Shown piece after piece: positions 1 to 11,261 of a stretch of 64,000 nucleotides of DNA. Position 1 is the stretch's first letter. Each line of letters opens with the position of its first letter. This DNA is from Auanema rhodensis (Eukaryota; Nematoda; Chromadorea; Rhabditida; Rhabditidae). The DNA lies in the NCBI GenBank assembly GCA_964057225.1, contig OZ059899.1, positions 558,001 through 622,000 of the forward strand. The letters run 5' to 3'. The notes under the pieces were generated by a model. The model was not told the DNA's origin and did not search any database. It worked only from the letters and a program-made list of their open reading frames with translations. The position numbers and the translations under genes were made by a program.

Positions 1-902
1 GTGCACTTGGTATGTAACTCGCTTCACGTGAAAGATAAAGAAATGCGGTTTTCAAAATTAGATTCCCCATGTCCATATTAGTCTAAAAACAAATTTTTAT
101 TGATATTGGTTCATGGTAACCATGACTTTGAAATTTACGTGAACTTCAATTTATGCTAATTAAATGTACACGTGATGTGCACTTGGTATGTAACTCGCTT
201 CACGTGAAAGATAAAGAGATTCGGTTTCCAAAATTAGATTCCCCATGTCCATATTAGTCTAAAAACAAATTTTTATTGATATTGGTGCATGGTAACCATG
301 ACTTTGAAATTTACGTGAACTTTAATTTATGCTAATTAAATGTACACGTGATGTGCACTTGGTATGTAACTCGCTTCACGTGAACGATAAAGAGATGCGG
401 TTTTCAAAATTAGATTCCCCATGTCCATATTAGTCTAAAAACAAATTTTTATTGATATTGGTTCATGGTAACCATGACTTTGAAATTTACGTGAACTTTA
501 ATTTATGCTAATTAAATGTACACGTGATGTGCACTTGGTATGTAACTCGCTTCACGTGAAAGATAAAGAGATGCGGTTTTCAAAATTAGATTACCCATGT
601 CCATATTAGTCTAAAAACAAATTTTTATTGATATTGGTTCATGGTAACCATGACTTTGAAATTTACGTGAACTTTAATTTATGCTAATTAAATGTACACG
701 TGATGTGCACTTGGTATGTAACTCGCTTCACGTGAAAGATAAAGAGATGCGGTTTTCAAAATTAGATTCCCCATGTCCATATTAGTCTAAAAACAAATTT
801 TTATTGATATTTGTGCATGGTAACCATGACTTTGAAATTCACGTGAACTTTAATTTATGCTAATTAAATGTACACGTGATGTGCACTTGGTATGTAACTC
901 GC

Positions 903-912
903 TTCACGTGAA
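903..912. other. Perfect 10 bp palindrome TTCACGTGAA (one per monomer)
   Basis: Monomer positions 23-32 form a perfect palindrome centred on CACGTG, shown here in the reference copy. Nearly every monomer in both arms has it. The main variants hit its edge: position 30 A (CACGTAAAAG copies, for example 22901-22910) and position 32 G (GTGAGAGAT copies, for example 17271-17280). CACGTG is the core of known E-box and G-box sites in eukaryotes, but nothing here shows that any protein binds it. Confidence 0.9.
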
Positions 913-991
913 AGATAAAGAGATGCGGTTTTCAAAATTAGATTCCCCATGTCCATATTAGTCTAAAAACAAATTTTTATTGATATTGGTT

Positions 992-1004
992 CATGGTAAC
1001 CATG
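992..1004. other. Inverted repeat CATGGT-A-ACCATG (one per monomer)
   Basis: Monomer positions 112-124 form an inverted repeat with 6 bp arms around a single central base. The arms are intact in most copies on both strands. Exceptions carry a change at position 113 that reads GTGCTTGG (2221 and 6797 forward; CAAGCACC near 56652, 58504, 60532 and 63616 in reverse), which breaks one pair. A short dyad of this kind could form a cruciform or be a dimeric binding site. This is an observation of sequence symmetry only. Confidence 0.9.
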
Positions 1005-1024
1005 ACTTTGAAATTTACGTGAAC

Positions 1025-1044
1025 TTTAATTTATGCTAATTAAA
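1025..1044. other. AT-rich hairpin TTTAATT-6 nt-AATTAAA (one per monomer)
   Basis: Monomer positions 145-151 and 158-164 are complementary 7 bp arms separated by TATGCT. Copies with C at position 147 (CTTCAAT, for example 118-160 and many others) lose one pair. The forward arm of the whole array breaks at position 157/158, the boundary between this loop and its right-hand arm. Confidence 0.85.
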
Positions 1045-1584
1045 TGTACACGTGATGTGCCCTTGGTATGTAACTCGCTTCACGTGAGAGATAAAGAGAT
1101 GCGGTTTTCAAAATTAGATTCCCCATGTCCATATTAGTCTAAAAACAAATTTTTATTGATATTGGTTCATGGTAACCATGACTTTGAAATTTACGTGAAC
1201 TTTAATTTATGCTAATTAAATGTACACGTGATGTGCACTTGGTATGTAACTCGCTTCACGTGAAAGATAAAGAGATGCGGTTTTCAAAATTAGATTCCCC
1301 ATGTCCATATTAGTCTAAAAACAAATTTTTATTGATATTAGTGCATGGTAACCATGACTTTGAAATTTACGTGAACTTTAATTTATGCTAATTAAATGTA
1401 CACGTGATGTGCCCTTGGTATGTAACTCGCTTCACGTGAAAGATAAAGAGATGCGGTTTTCAAAATTAGATTCCCCATGTCCATATTAGTCTAAAAACAA
1501 ATTTTTATTGATATTGGTGCATGGTAACCATGACTTTGAAATTTACGTGAACTTTAATTTATGCTAATTAAATGTACACGTGAT

Positions 1585-4224
1585 GTGCCCTTGGTATGTA
1601 ACTCGCTTCACGTGAAAGATAAAGAGATGCGGTTTTCAAAATTAGATTCACCATGTCCATATTAGTCTAAAAACAAATTTTTATTGATATTGGTGCATGG
1701 TAACCATGACTTTGAAATTTACGTGAACTTTAATTTATGCTAATTAAATGTACACGTGATGTGCCCTTGGTATGTAACTCGCTTCACGTGAAAGATAAAG
1801 AGATGCGGTTTTCAAAATTAGATTCCCCATGTCCATATTAGTCTAAAAACAAATTTTTATTGATATTGGTTCATGGTAACCATGACTTTGAAATTTACGT
1901 GAACTTTAATTTATGCTAATTAAATGTACACGTGATGTGCACTTGGTATGTAACTCGCTTCACGTGAAAGATAAAGAGATGCGGTTTTCAAAATTAGATT
2001 CCCCATGTCCATATTAGTCTAAAAACAAATTTTTATTGATATTGGTGCATGGTAACCATGACTTTGAAATTTACGTGAACTTTAATTTATGCTAATTAAA
2101 TGTACACGTGATGTGCCCTTGGTATGTAACTCGCTTCACGTGAAAGATAAAGAGATGCGGTTTTCAAAATTAGATTCCCCATGTCCATATTAGTCTAAAA
2201 ACAAATTTTTATTGATATTGGTGCTTGGTAACCATGACTTTGAAATTTACGTGAACTTTAATTTATGCTAATTAAATGTACACGTGATGTGCACTTGGTA
2301 TGTAACTCGCTTCACGTGAAAGATAAAGAGATGCGGTTTTCAAAATTAGATTCCCCATGTCCATATTAGTCTAAAAAAAAATTTTTATTGATATTGGTGC
2401 ATGGTAACCATGACTTTGAAATTTACGTGAACTTTAATTTATGCTAATTAAATGTACACGTGATGTGCACTTGGTATGTAACTCGCTTCACGTGAAAGAT
2501 AAAGAGATGCGGTTTTCAAAATTAGATTCCCCATGTCCATATTAGTCTAAAAACAAATTTTTATTGATATTGGTTCATGGTAACCATGACTTTGAAATTT
2601 ACGTGAACTTCAATTTATGCTAATTAAATGTACACGTGATGTGCACTTGGTATGTAACTCGCTTCACGTGAAAGATAAAGAGATTCGGTTTCCAAAATTA
2701 GATTCCCCATGTCCATATTAGTCTAAAAACAAATTTTTATTGATATTGGTGCATGGTAACCATGACTTTGAAATTTACGTGAACTTTAATTTATGCTAAT
2801 TAAATGTACACGTGATGTGCACTTGGTATGTAACTCGCTTCACGTGAACGATAAAGAGATGCGGTTTTCAAAATTAGATTCCCCATGTCCATATTAGTCT
2901 AAAAACAAATTTTTATTGATATTGGTTCATGGTAACCATGACTTTGAAATTTACGTGAACTTTAATTTATGCTAATTAAATGTACACGTGATGTGCACTT
3001 GGTATGTAACTCGCTTCACGTGAAAGATAAAGAGATTCGGTTTCCAAAATTAGATTCCCCATGACCATATTAGTCTAAAAACAAATTTTTATTGATATTG
3101 GTGCATGGTAACCATGACTTTGAAATTTACGTGAACTTTAATTTATGCTAATTAAATGTACACGTGATGTGCACTTGGTATGTAACTCGCTTCACGTGAA
3201 AGATAAAGAGATGCGGTTTTCAAAATTAGATTCCCCATGTCCATATTAGTCTAAAAACGAATTTTTATTGATATTGGTTCATGGTAACCATGACTTTGAA
3301 ATTTACGTGAACTTTAATTTATGCTAATTAAATGTACACGTGATGTGCACTTGGTATGTAACTCGCTTCACGTGAAAGATAAAGAGATGCGGTTTTCAAA
3401 ATTAGATTCCCCATGTCCATATTAGTCTAAAAACAAATTTTTATTGATATTGGTTCATGGTAACCATGACTTTGAAATTTACGTGAACTTTAATTTATGC
3501 TAATTAAATGTACACGTGATGTGCACTTGGTATGTAACTCGCTTCACGTGAAAGATAAAGAGATGCGGTTTTCAAAATTAGATTCCCCATGTCCATATTA
3601 GTCTAAAAACAAATTTTTATTGATATTTGTGCATGGTAACCATGACTTTGAAATTTACGTGAACTTTAATTTATGCTAATTAAATGTACACGTGATGTGC
3701 CCTTGGTATGTAACTCGCTTCACGTGAAAGATAAAGAGATGCGGTTTTCAAAATTAGATTCCCCATGTCCATATTAGTCTAAAAACAAATTTTTATTGAT
3801 ATTGGTTCATGGTAACCATGACTTTGAAATTTACGTGAACTTTAATTTATGCTAATTAAATGTACACGTGATGTGCACTTGGTATGTAACTCGCTTCACG
3901 TGAAAGATAAAGAGATGCGGTTTTCAAAATTAGATTCCCCATGTCCATATTAGTCTAAAAACAAATTTTTATTGATATTGGTGCATGGTAACCATGACTT
4001 TGAAATTTACGTGAACTTTAATTTATGCTAATTAAATGTACACGTGATGTGCCCTTGGTATGTAACTCGCTTCACGTGAAAGATAAAGAGATGCGGTTTT
4101 CAAAATTAGATTCCCCATGTCCATATTAGTCTAAAAACAAATTTTTATTGATATTGGTGCATGGTAACCATGACTTTGAAATTTACGTGAACTTTAATTT
4201 ATGCTAATTAAATGTACACGTGAT
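1585..4224 (+). repeat. 15-monomer block, copy 1 (repeated 26 monomers downstream)
   Basis: Barcode variants match 6161-8797 at a constant offset of 26 monomers (4576 bp, reduced to 4573 by the two deletions in the second copy). Shared markers in order are: GTGCTTGG in monomer 2113; an uninterrupted A-run in 2289 in place of AAAAACAAA; CTTCAAT in 2465; GATTCGGTTTCC in 2641; GAACGATAAAG in 2817; GATTCGG in 2993; and GATATTTGTGC in 3521. Monomer 3169, with AACGAATTT, breaks the match and has probably been replaced or converted in one copy. The block is a segmental duplication within the array. Confidence 0.8.
2113..2992 (+). repeat. Five-monomer cassette found in both arms (forward copy)
   Basis: Ordered markers: GCCC with GTGCTTGG; uninterrupted A-run; T111 with CTTCAAT; GATTCGGTTTCC; GAACGATAAAG. 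The same order occurs at 6687-7565 and, read on the - strand, in each of the four copies of the truncated-monomer repeat (for example 56765 down to 55970). In the reverse arm the fifth monomer is the one that carries the 84 bp deletion. The A-run differs slightly: nine A and five T here, eight A and six T in the reverse arm. Confidence 0.88.
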
Positions 4225-6160
4225 GTGCCCTTGGTATGTAACTCGCTTCACGTGAAAGATAAAGAGATGCGGTTTTCAAAATTAGATTCCCCATGTCCAT
4301 ATTAGTCTAAAAGCAAATTTTTATTGATATTGGTTCATGGTAACCATGACTTTGAAATTTACGTGAACTTTAATTTATGCTAATTAAATGTACACGTGAT
4401 GTGCACTTGGTATGTAACTCGCTTCACGTGAACGATAAAGAGATGCGGTTTTCAAAATTGGATTTCCCATGTCCATATTAGTCTAAAAACAAATTTTTAT
4501 TGATATTGGTGCATGGTAACCATGACTTTGAAATTTACGTGAACTTTAATTTATGCTAATTAAATGTACACGTGATGTGCCCTTGGTATGTAACTCGCTT
4601 CACGTGAAAGATAAAGAGATGCGGTTTTCAAAATTAGATTCCCCATGTCCATATTAGTCTAAAAACAAATTTTTATTGATATTTGTGCATGGTAACCATG
4701 ACTTTGAAATTCACGTGAACTTTAATTTATGCTAATTAAATGTACACGTGATGTGCACTTGGTATGTAACTCGCTTCACGTGAAAGATAAAGAGATGCGG
4801 TTTTCAAAATTAGATTCCCCATGTCCATATTAGTCTAAAAACAAATTTTTATTGATATTGGTTCATGGTAACCATGACTTTGAAATTTACGTGAACTTTA
4901 ATTTATGCTAATTAAATGTACACGTGATGTGCACTTGGTATGTAACTCGCTTCACGTGAAAGATAAAGAGATGCGGTTTTCAAAATTAGATTCCCCATGT
5001 CCATATTAGTCTAAAAACAAATTTTTATTGATATTGGTTAATGGTAACCATGACTTTGAAATTTACGTGAACTTCAATTTATGCTAATTAAATGTACACG
5101 TGATGTGCCCTTGGTATGTAACTCGCTTCACGTGAGAGATAAAGAGATGCGGTTTTCAAAATTAGATTCCCCATGTCCATATTAGTCTAAAAACAAATTT
5201 TTATTGATATTGGTTCATGGTAACCATGACTTTGAAATTTACGTGAACTTTAATTTATGCTAATTAAATGTACACGTGATGTGCACTTGGTATGTAACTC
5301 GCTTCACGTGAAAGATAAAGAGATGCGGTTTTCAAAATTAGATTCCCCATGTCCATATTAGTCTAAAAACAAATTTTTATTGATATTGGTGCATGGTAAC
5401 CATGACTTTGAAATTTACGTGAACTTTAATTTATGCTAATTAAATGTACAAGTGATGTGCACTTGGTATGTAACTCGCTTCACGTGAAAGATAAAGAGAT
5501 GCGGTTTTCAAAATTAGATTCCCCATGTCCATATTAGTCTAAAAACAAATTTTTATTGATATTGGTGCATGGTAACCATGACTTTGAAATTTACGTGAAC
5601 TTTAATTTATGCTAATTAAATGTACACGTGATGTGCCCTTGGTATGTAACTCGCTTCACGTGAAAGATAAAGAGATGCGGTTTTCAAAATTAGATTCCCC
5701 ATGTCCATATTAGTCTAAAAACAAATTTTTATTGATATTGGTGCATGGTAACCATGACTTTGAAATTTACGTGAACTTTAATTTATGCTAATTAAATGTA
5801 CACGTGATGTGCCCTTGGTATGTAACTCGCTTCACGTGAAAGATAAAGAGATGCGGTTTTCAAAATTAGATTCCCCATGTCCATATTAGTCTAAAAACAA
5901 ATTTTTATTGATATTGGTGCATGGTAACCATGACTTTGAAATTTACGTGAACTTTAATTTATGCTAATTAAATGTACACGTGATGTGCACTTGGTATGTA
6001 ACTCGCTTCACGTGAAAGATAAAGAGATTCGGTTTCCAAAATTAGATTCCCCATGTCCATATTAGTCTAAAAACAAATTTTTATTGATATTGGTGCATGG
6101 TAACCATGACTTTGAAATTTACGTGAACTTTAATTTATGCTAATTAAATGTACACGTGAT

Positions 6161-8797
6161 GTGCCCTTGGTATGTAACTCGCTTCACGTGAAAGATAAAG
6201 AGATGCGGTTTTCAAAATTAGATTCCCCATGTCCATATTAGTCTAAAAACAAATTTTTATTGATATTGGTGCATGGTAACCATGACTTTGAAATTTACGT
6301 GAACTTTAATTTATGCTAATTAAATGTACACGTGATGTGCCCTTGGTATGTAACTCGCTTCACGTGAAAGATAAAAAGATGCGGTTTTCAAAATTAGATT
6401 CCCCATGTCCATATTAGTCTAAAAACAAATTTTTATTGATATTGGTTCATGGTAACCATGACTTTGAAATTTACGTGAACTTTAATTTATGCTAATTAAA
6501 TGTACACGTGATGTGCACTTGGTATGTAACTCGCTTCACGTGATATAAAGAGATGCGGTTTTCAAAATTAGATTCCCCATGTCCATATTAGTCTAAAAAC
6601 AAATTTTTATTGATATTGGTGCATGGTAACCATGACTTTGAAATTTACGTGAACTTTAATTTATGCTAATTAAATGTACACGTGATGTGCCCTTGGTATG
6701 TAACTCGCTTCACGTGAAAGATAAAGAGATGCGGTTTTCAAAATTAGATTCCCCATGTCCATATTAGTCTAAAAACAAATTTTTATTGATATTGGTGCTT
6801 GGTAACCATGACTTTGAAATTTACGTGAACTTTAATTTATGCTAATTAAATGTACACGTGATGTGCACTTGGTATGTAACTCGCTTCACGTGAAAGATAA
6901 AGAGATGCGGTTTTCAAAATTAGATTCCCCATGTCCATATTAGTCTAAAAAAAATTTTTATTGATATTGGTGCATGGTAACCATGACTTTGAAATTTACG
7001 TGAACTTTAATTTATGCTAATTAAATGTACACGTGATGTGCACTTGGTATGTAACTCGCTTCACGTGAAAGATAAAGAGATGCGGTTTTCAAAATTAGAT
7101 TCCCCATGTCCATATTAGTCTAAAAACAAATTTTTATTGATATTGGTTCATGGTAACCATGACTTTGAAATTTACGTGAACTTCAATTTATGCTAATTAA
7201 ATGTACACGTGATGTGCACTTGGTATGTAACTCGCTTCACGTGAAAGATAAAGAGATTCGGTTTCCAAAATTAGATTCCCCATGTCCATATTAGTCTAAA
7301 AACAAATTTTTATTGATATTGGTGCATGGTAACCATGACTTTGAAATTTACGTGAACTTTAATTTATGCTAATTAAATGTACACGTGATGTGCACTTGGT
7401 ATGTAACTCGCTTCACGTGAACGATAAAGAGATGCGGTTTTCAAAATTAGATTCCCCATGTCCATATTAGTCTAAAAACAAATTTTTATTGATATTGGTT
7501 CATGGTAACCATGACTTTGAAATTTACGTGAACTTTAATTTATGCTAATTAAATGTACACGTGATGTGCACTTGGTATGTAACTCGCTTCACGTGAAAGA
7601 TAAAGAGATTCGGTTTCCAAAATTAGATTCCCCATGTCCATATTAGTCTAAAAACAAATTTTTATTGATATTGGTGCATGGTAACCATGACTTTGAAATT
7701 TACGTGAACTTTAATTTATGCTAATTAAATGTACACGTGATGTGCACTTGGTATGTAACTCGCTTCACGTGAACGATAAAGAGATGCGGTTTTCAAAATT
7801 AGATTCCCCATGTCCATATTAGTCTAAAAACAAATTTTTATTGATATTGGTTCATGGTAACCATGACTTTGAAATTTACGTGAACTTTAATTTATGCTAA
7901 TTAAATGTACACGTGATGTGCACTTGGTATGTAACTCGCTTCACGTGAAAGATAAAGAGATGCGGTTTTCAAAATTAGATTCCCCATGTCCATATTAGTC
8001 TAAAAACAAATTTTTATTGATATTGGTTCATGGTAACCATGACTTTGAAATTTACGTGAACTTTAATTTATGCTAATTAAATGTACACGTGATGTGCACT
8101 TGGTATGTAACTCGCTTCACGTGAAAGATAAAGAGATGCGGTTTTCAAAATTAGATTCCCCATGTCCATATTAGTCTAAAAACAAATTTTTATTGATATT
8201 TGTGCATGGTAACCATGACTTTGAAATTTACGTGAACTTTAATTTATGCTAATTAAATGTACACGTGATGTGCCCTTGGTATGTAACTCGCTTCACGTGA
8301 AAGATAAAGAGATGCGGTTTTCAAAATTAGATTCCCCATGTCCATATTAGTCTAAAAACAAATTTTTATTGATATTGGTTCATGGTAACCATGACTTTGA
8401 AATTTACGTGAACTTTAATTTATGCTAATTAAATGTACACGTGATGTGCACTTGGTATGTAACTCGCTTCACGTGAAAGATAAAGAGATGCGGTTTTCAA
8501 AATTAGATTCCCCATGTCCATATTAGTCTAAAAACAAATTTTTATTGATATTGGTGCATGGTAACCATGACTTTGAAATTTACGTGAACTTTAATTTATG
8601 CTAATTAAATGTACACGTGATGTGCCCTTGGTATGTAACTCGCTTCACGTGAAAGATAAAGAGATGCGGTTTTCAAAATTAGATTCCCCATGTCCATATT
8701 AGTCTAAAAACAAATTTTTATTGATATTGGTGCATGGTAACCATGACTTTGAAATTTACGTGAACTTTAATTTATGCTAATTAAATGTACACGTGAT
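6161..8797 (+). repeat. 15-monomer block, copy 2
   Basis: Second copy of the 1585-4224 block, with the same marker order: GTGCTTGG near 6797, shortened A-run near 6951, CTTCAAT near 7183, GATTCGG at 7255, GAACG at 7424, GATTCGG at 7607 and GATATTTGTGC near 8190. Monomer 6513-6686 has the altered stretch TGATATAAAG, a net loss of 2 bp. Monomer 6863-7037 is 1 bp short in its A-run. In copy 1 the A-run is full length, so that 1 bp loss happened after the duplication. Confidence 0.8.
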
Positions 8798-11261
8798 GTG
8801 CCCTTGGTATGTAACTCGCTTCACGTGAAAGATAAAGAGATGCGGTTTTCAAAATTAGATTCCCCATGTCCATATTAGTCTAAAAACAAATTTTTATTGA
8901 TATTTGTGCATGGTAACCATGACTTTGAAATTCACGTGAACTTTAATTTATGCTAATTAAATGTACACGTGATGTGCACTTGGTATGTAACTCGCTTCAC
9001 GTGAAAGATAAAGAGATGCGGTTTTCAAAATTAGATTCCCCATGTCCATATTAGTCTAAAAACAAATTTTTATTGATATTGGTTCATGGTAACCATGACT
9101 TTGAAATTTACGTGAACTTCAATTTATGCTAATTAAATGTACACGTGATGTGCCCTTGGTATGTAACTCGCTTCACGTGAGAGATAAAGAGATGTGGTTT
9201 TCAAAATTAGATTCCCCATGTCCATATTAGTCTAAAAACAAATTTTTATTGATATTGGTTTATGGTAACCATGACTTTGAAATTTACGTGAACTTTAATT
9301 TATGCTAATTAAATGTACACGTGATGTGCACTTGGTATGTAACTCGCTTCACGTGAAAGATAAAGAGATGCGGTTTTCAAAATTAGATTCCCCATGTCCA
9401 TATTAGTCTAAAAACAAATTTTTATTGATATTGGTGCATGGTAACCATGACTTTGAAATTTACGTGAACTTTAATTTATGCTAATTAAATGTACACGTGA
9501 TGTGCCCTTGGTATGTAACTCGCTTCACGTGAAAGATAAAGAGATGCGGTTTTCAAAATTAGATTCCCCATGTCCATATTAGTCTAAAAACAAATTTTTA
9601 TTGATATTGGTGCATGGTAACCATGACTTTGAAATTTACGTGAACTTTAATTTATGCTAATTAAATGTACACGTGATGTGCCCTTGGTATGTAACTCGCT
9701 TCACGAGAAAGATAAAGAGATGCGGTTTTCAAAATTAGATTCCCCATGTCCATATTAGTCTAAAAACAAATTTTTATTGATATTGGTGCATGGTAACCAT
9801 GACTTTGAAATTTACGTGAACTTTAATTTATGCTAATTAAATGTACACGTGATGTGCACTTGGTATGTAACTCGCTTCACGTGAAAGATAAAGAGATTCG
9901 GTTTCCAAAATTAGATTCCCCATGTCCATATTAGTCTAAAAACAAATTTTTATTGATATTGGTGCATGGTAACCATGACTTTGAAATTTACGTGAACTTT
10001 AATTTATGCTAATTAAATGTACACGTGATGTGCCCTTGGTATGTAACTCGCTTCACGTGAAAGATAAAGAGATGCGGTTTTCAAAATTAGATTCCCCATG
10101 TCCATATTAGTCTAAAAACAAATTTTTATTGATATTTGTGCATGGTAACCATGACTTTGAAATTCACGTGAACTTTAATTTATGCTAATTAAATGTACAC
10201 GTGATGTGCACTTGGTATGTAACTCGCTTCACGTGAAAGATAAAGAGATGCGGTTTTCAAAATTAGATTCCCCATGTCCATATTAGTCTAAAAACAAATT
10301 TTTATTGATATTGGTTCATGGTAACCATGACTTTGAAATTTACGTGAACTTCAATTTATGCTAATTAAATGTACACGTGATGTGCCCTTGGTATGTAACT
10401 CGCTTCACGTGAGAGATAAAGAGATGTGGTTTTCAAAATTAGATTCCCCATGTCCATATTAGTCTAAAAACAAATTTTTATTGATATTGGTTTATGGTAA
10501 CCATGACTTTGAAATTTACGTGAACTTTAATTTATGCTAATTAAATGTACACGTGATGTGCACTTGGTATGTAACTCGCTTCACGTGAAAGATAAAGAGA
10601 TGCGGTTTTCAAAATTAGATTCCCCATGTCCATATTAGTCTAAAAACAAATTTTTATTGATATTGGTGCATGGTAACCATGACTTTGAAATTTACGTGAA
10701 CTTTAATTTATGCTAATTAAATGTACACGTGATGTGCCCTTGGTATGTAACTCGCTTCACGTGAAAGATAAAGAGATGCGGTTTTCAAAATTAGATTCCC
10801 CATGTCCATATTAGTCTAAAAACAAATTTTTATTGATATTGGTGCATGGTAACCATGACTTTGAAATTTACGTGAACTTTAATTTATGCTAATTAAATGT
10901 ACACGTGATGTGCCCTTGGTATGTAACTCGCTTCACGAGAAAGATAAAGAGATGCGGTTTTCAAAATTAGATTCCCCATGTCCATATTAGTCTAAAAACA
11001 AATTTTTATTGATATTGGTGCATGGTAACCATGACTTTGAAATTTACGTGAACTTTAATTTATGCTAATTAAATGTACACGTGATGTGCACTTGGTATGT
11101 AACTCGCTTCACGTGAAAGATAAAGAGATTCGGTTTCCAAAATTAGATTCCCCATGTCCATATTAGTCTAAAAACAAATTTTTATTGATATTGGTGCATG
11201 GTAACCATGACTTTGAAATTTACGTGAACTTTAATTTATGCTAATTAAATGTACACGTGAT
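8798..11261 (+). repeat. 7-monomer (1232 bp) tandem higher-order repeat, two copies
   Basis: Two adjacent copies, 8798-10029 and 10030-11261, share seven barcoded monomers in the same order. The first has GATATTTGTGC with TTCACG; the second CTTCAAT; the third GAGAGAT with GATGTGG and GGTTTATGG; the sixth CACGAGAAAG; the seventh GATTCGGTTTCC. Marker spacings are exactly 1232 bp, for example GATGTGG at 9191 and 10423 and CACGAGA at 9702 and 10934. GATGTGG and CACGAGA occur nowhere else that I found, so the duplication is recent relative to the array. Confidence 0.92.

Larger units (their letters stand above)
881..1056 (+). repeat. Reference monomer of the satellite (consensus-like copy)
   Basis: This copy carries the common base at nearly every variable position and serves as the reference for monomer numbering. 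It opens with GTGCACTTGG and ends CACGTGAT before the next GTGCAC. It has about 32% G+C. It holds three dyads: TTCACGTGAA at 903-912, CATGGTAACCATG at 992-1004 and TTTAATT/AATTAAA arms at 1025-1044. It also holds three ACGTGA motifs, at monomer positions 26, 137 and 170. All reading frames are closed by stops within the repeat, and 176 is not a multiple of three, so the frame shifts with each copy. There is no match to the CENP-B box pattern TTCGNNNNANNCGGG. Confidence 0.95.

Noticed and set aside
23-32. CACGTG as a promoter element (E-box or G-box)
   Set aside because: The hexamer is present in nearly every monomer, but there is no gene to regulate and no transcription signal in support. Recorded as a dyad only.
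1-176. The monomer as an internal dimer of a shorter unit of about 88 bp
   Set aside because: The 92 bp truncated copies invited this idea, but the two halves of the 176 bp unit show no alignable similarity beyond the short ACGTGA motifs. The 92 bp unit is explained by an 84 bp deletion.
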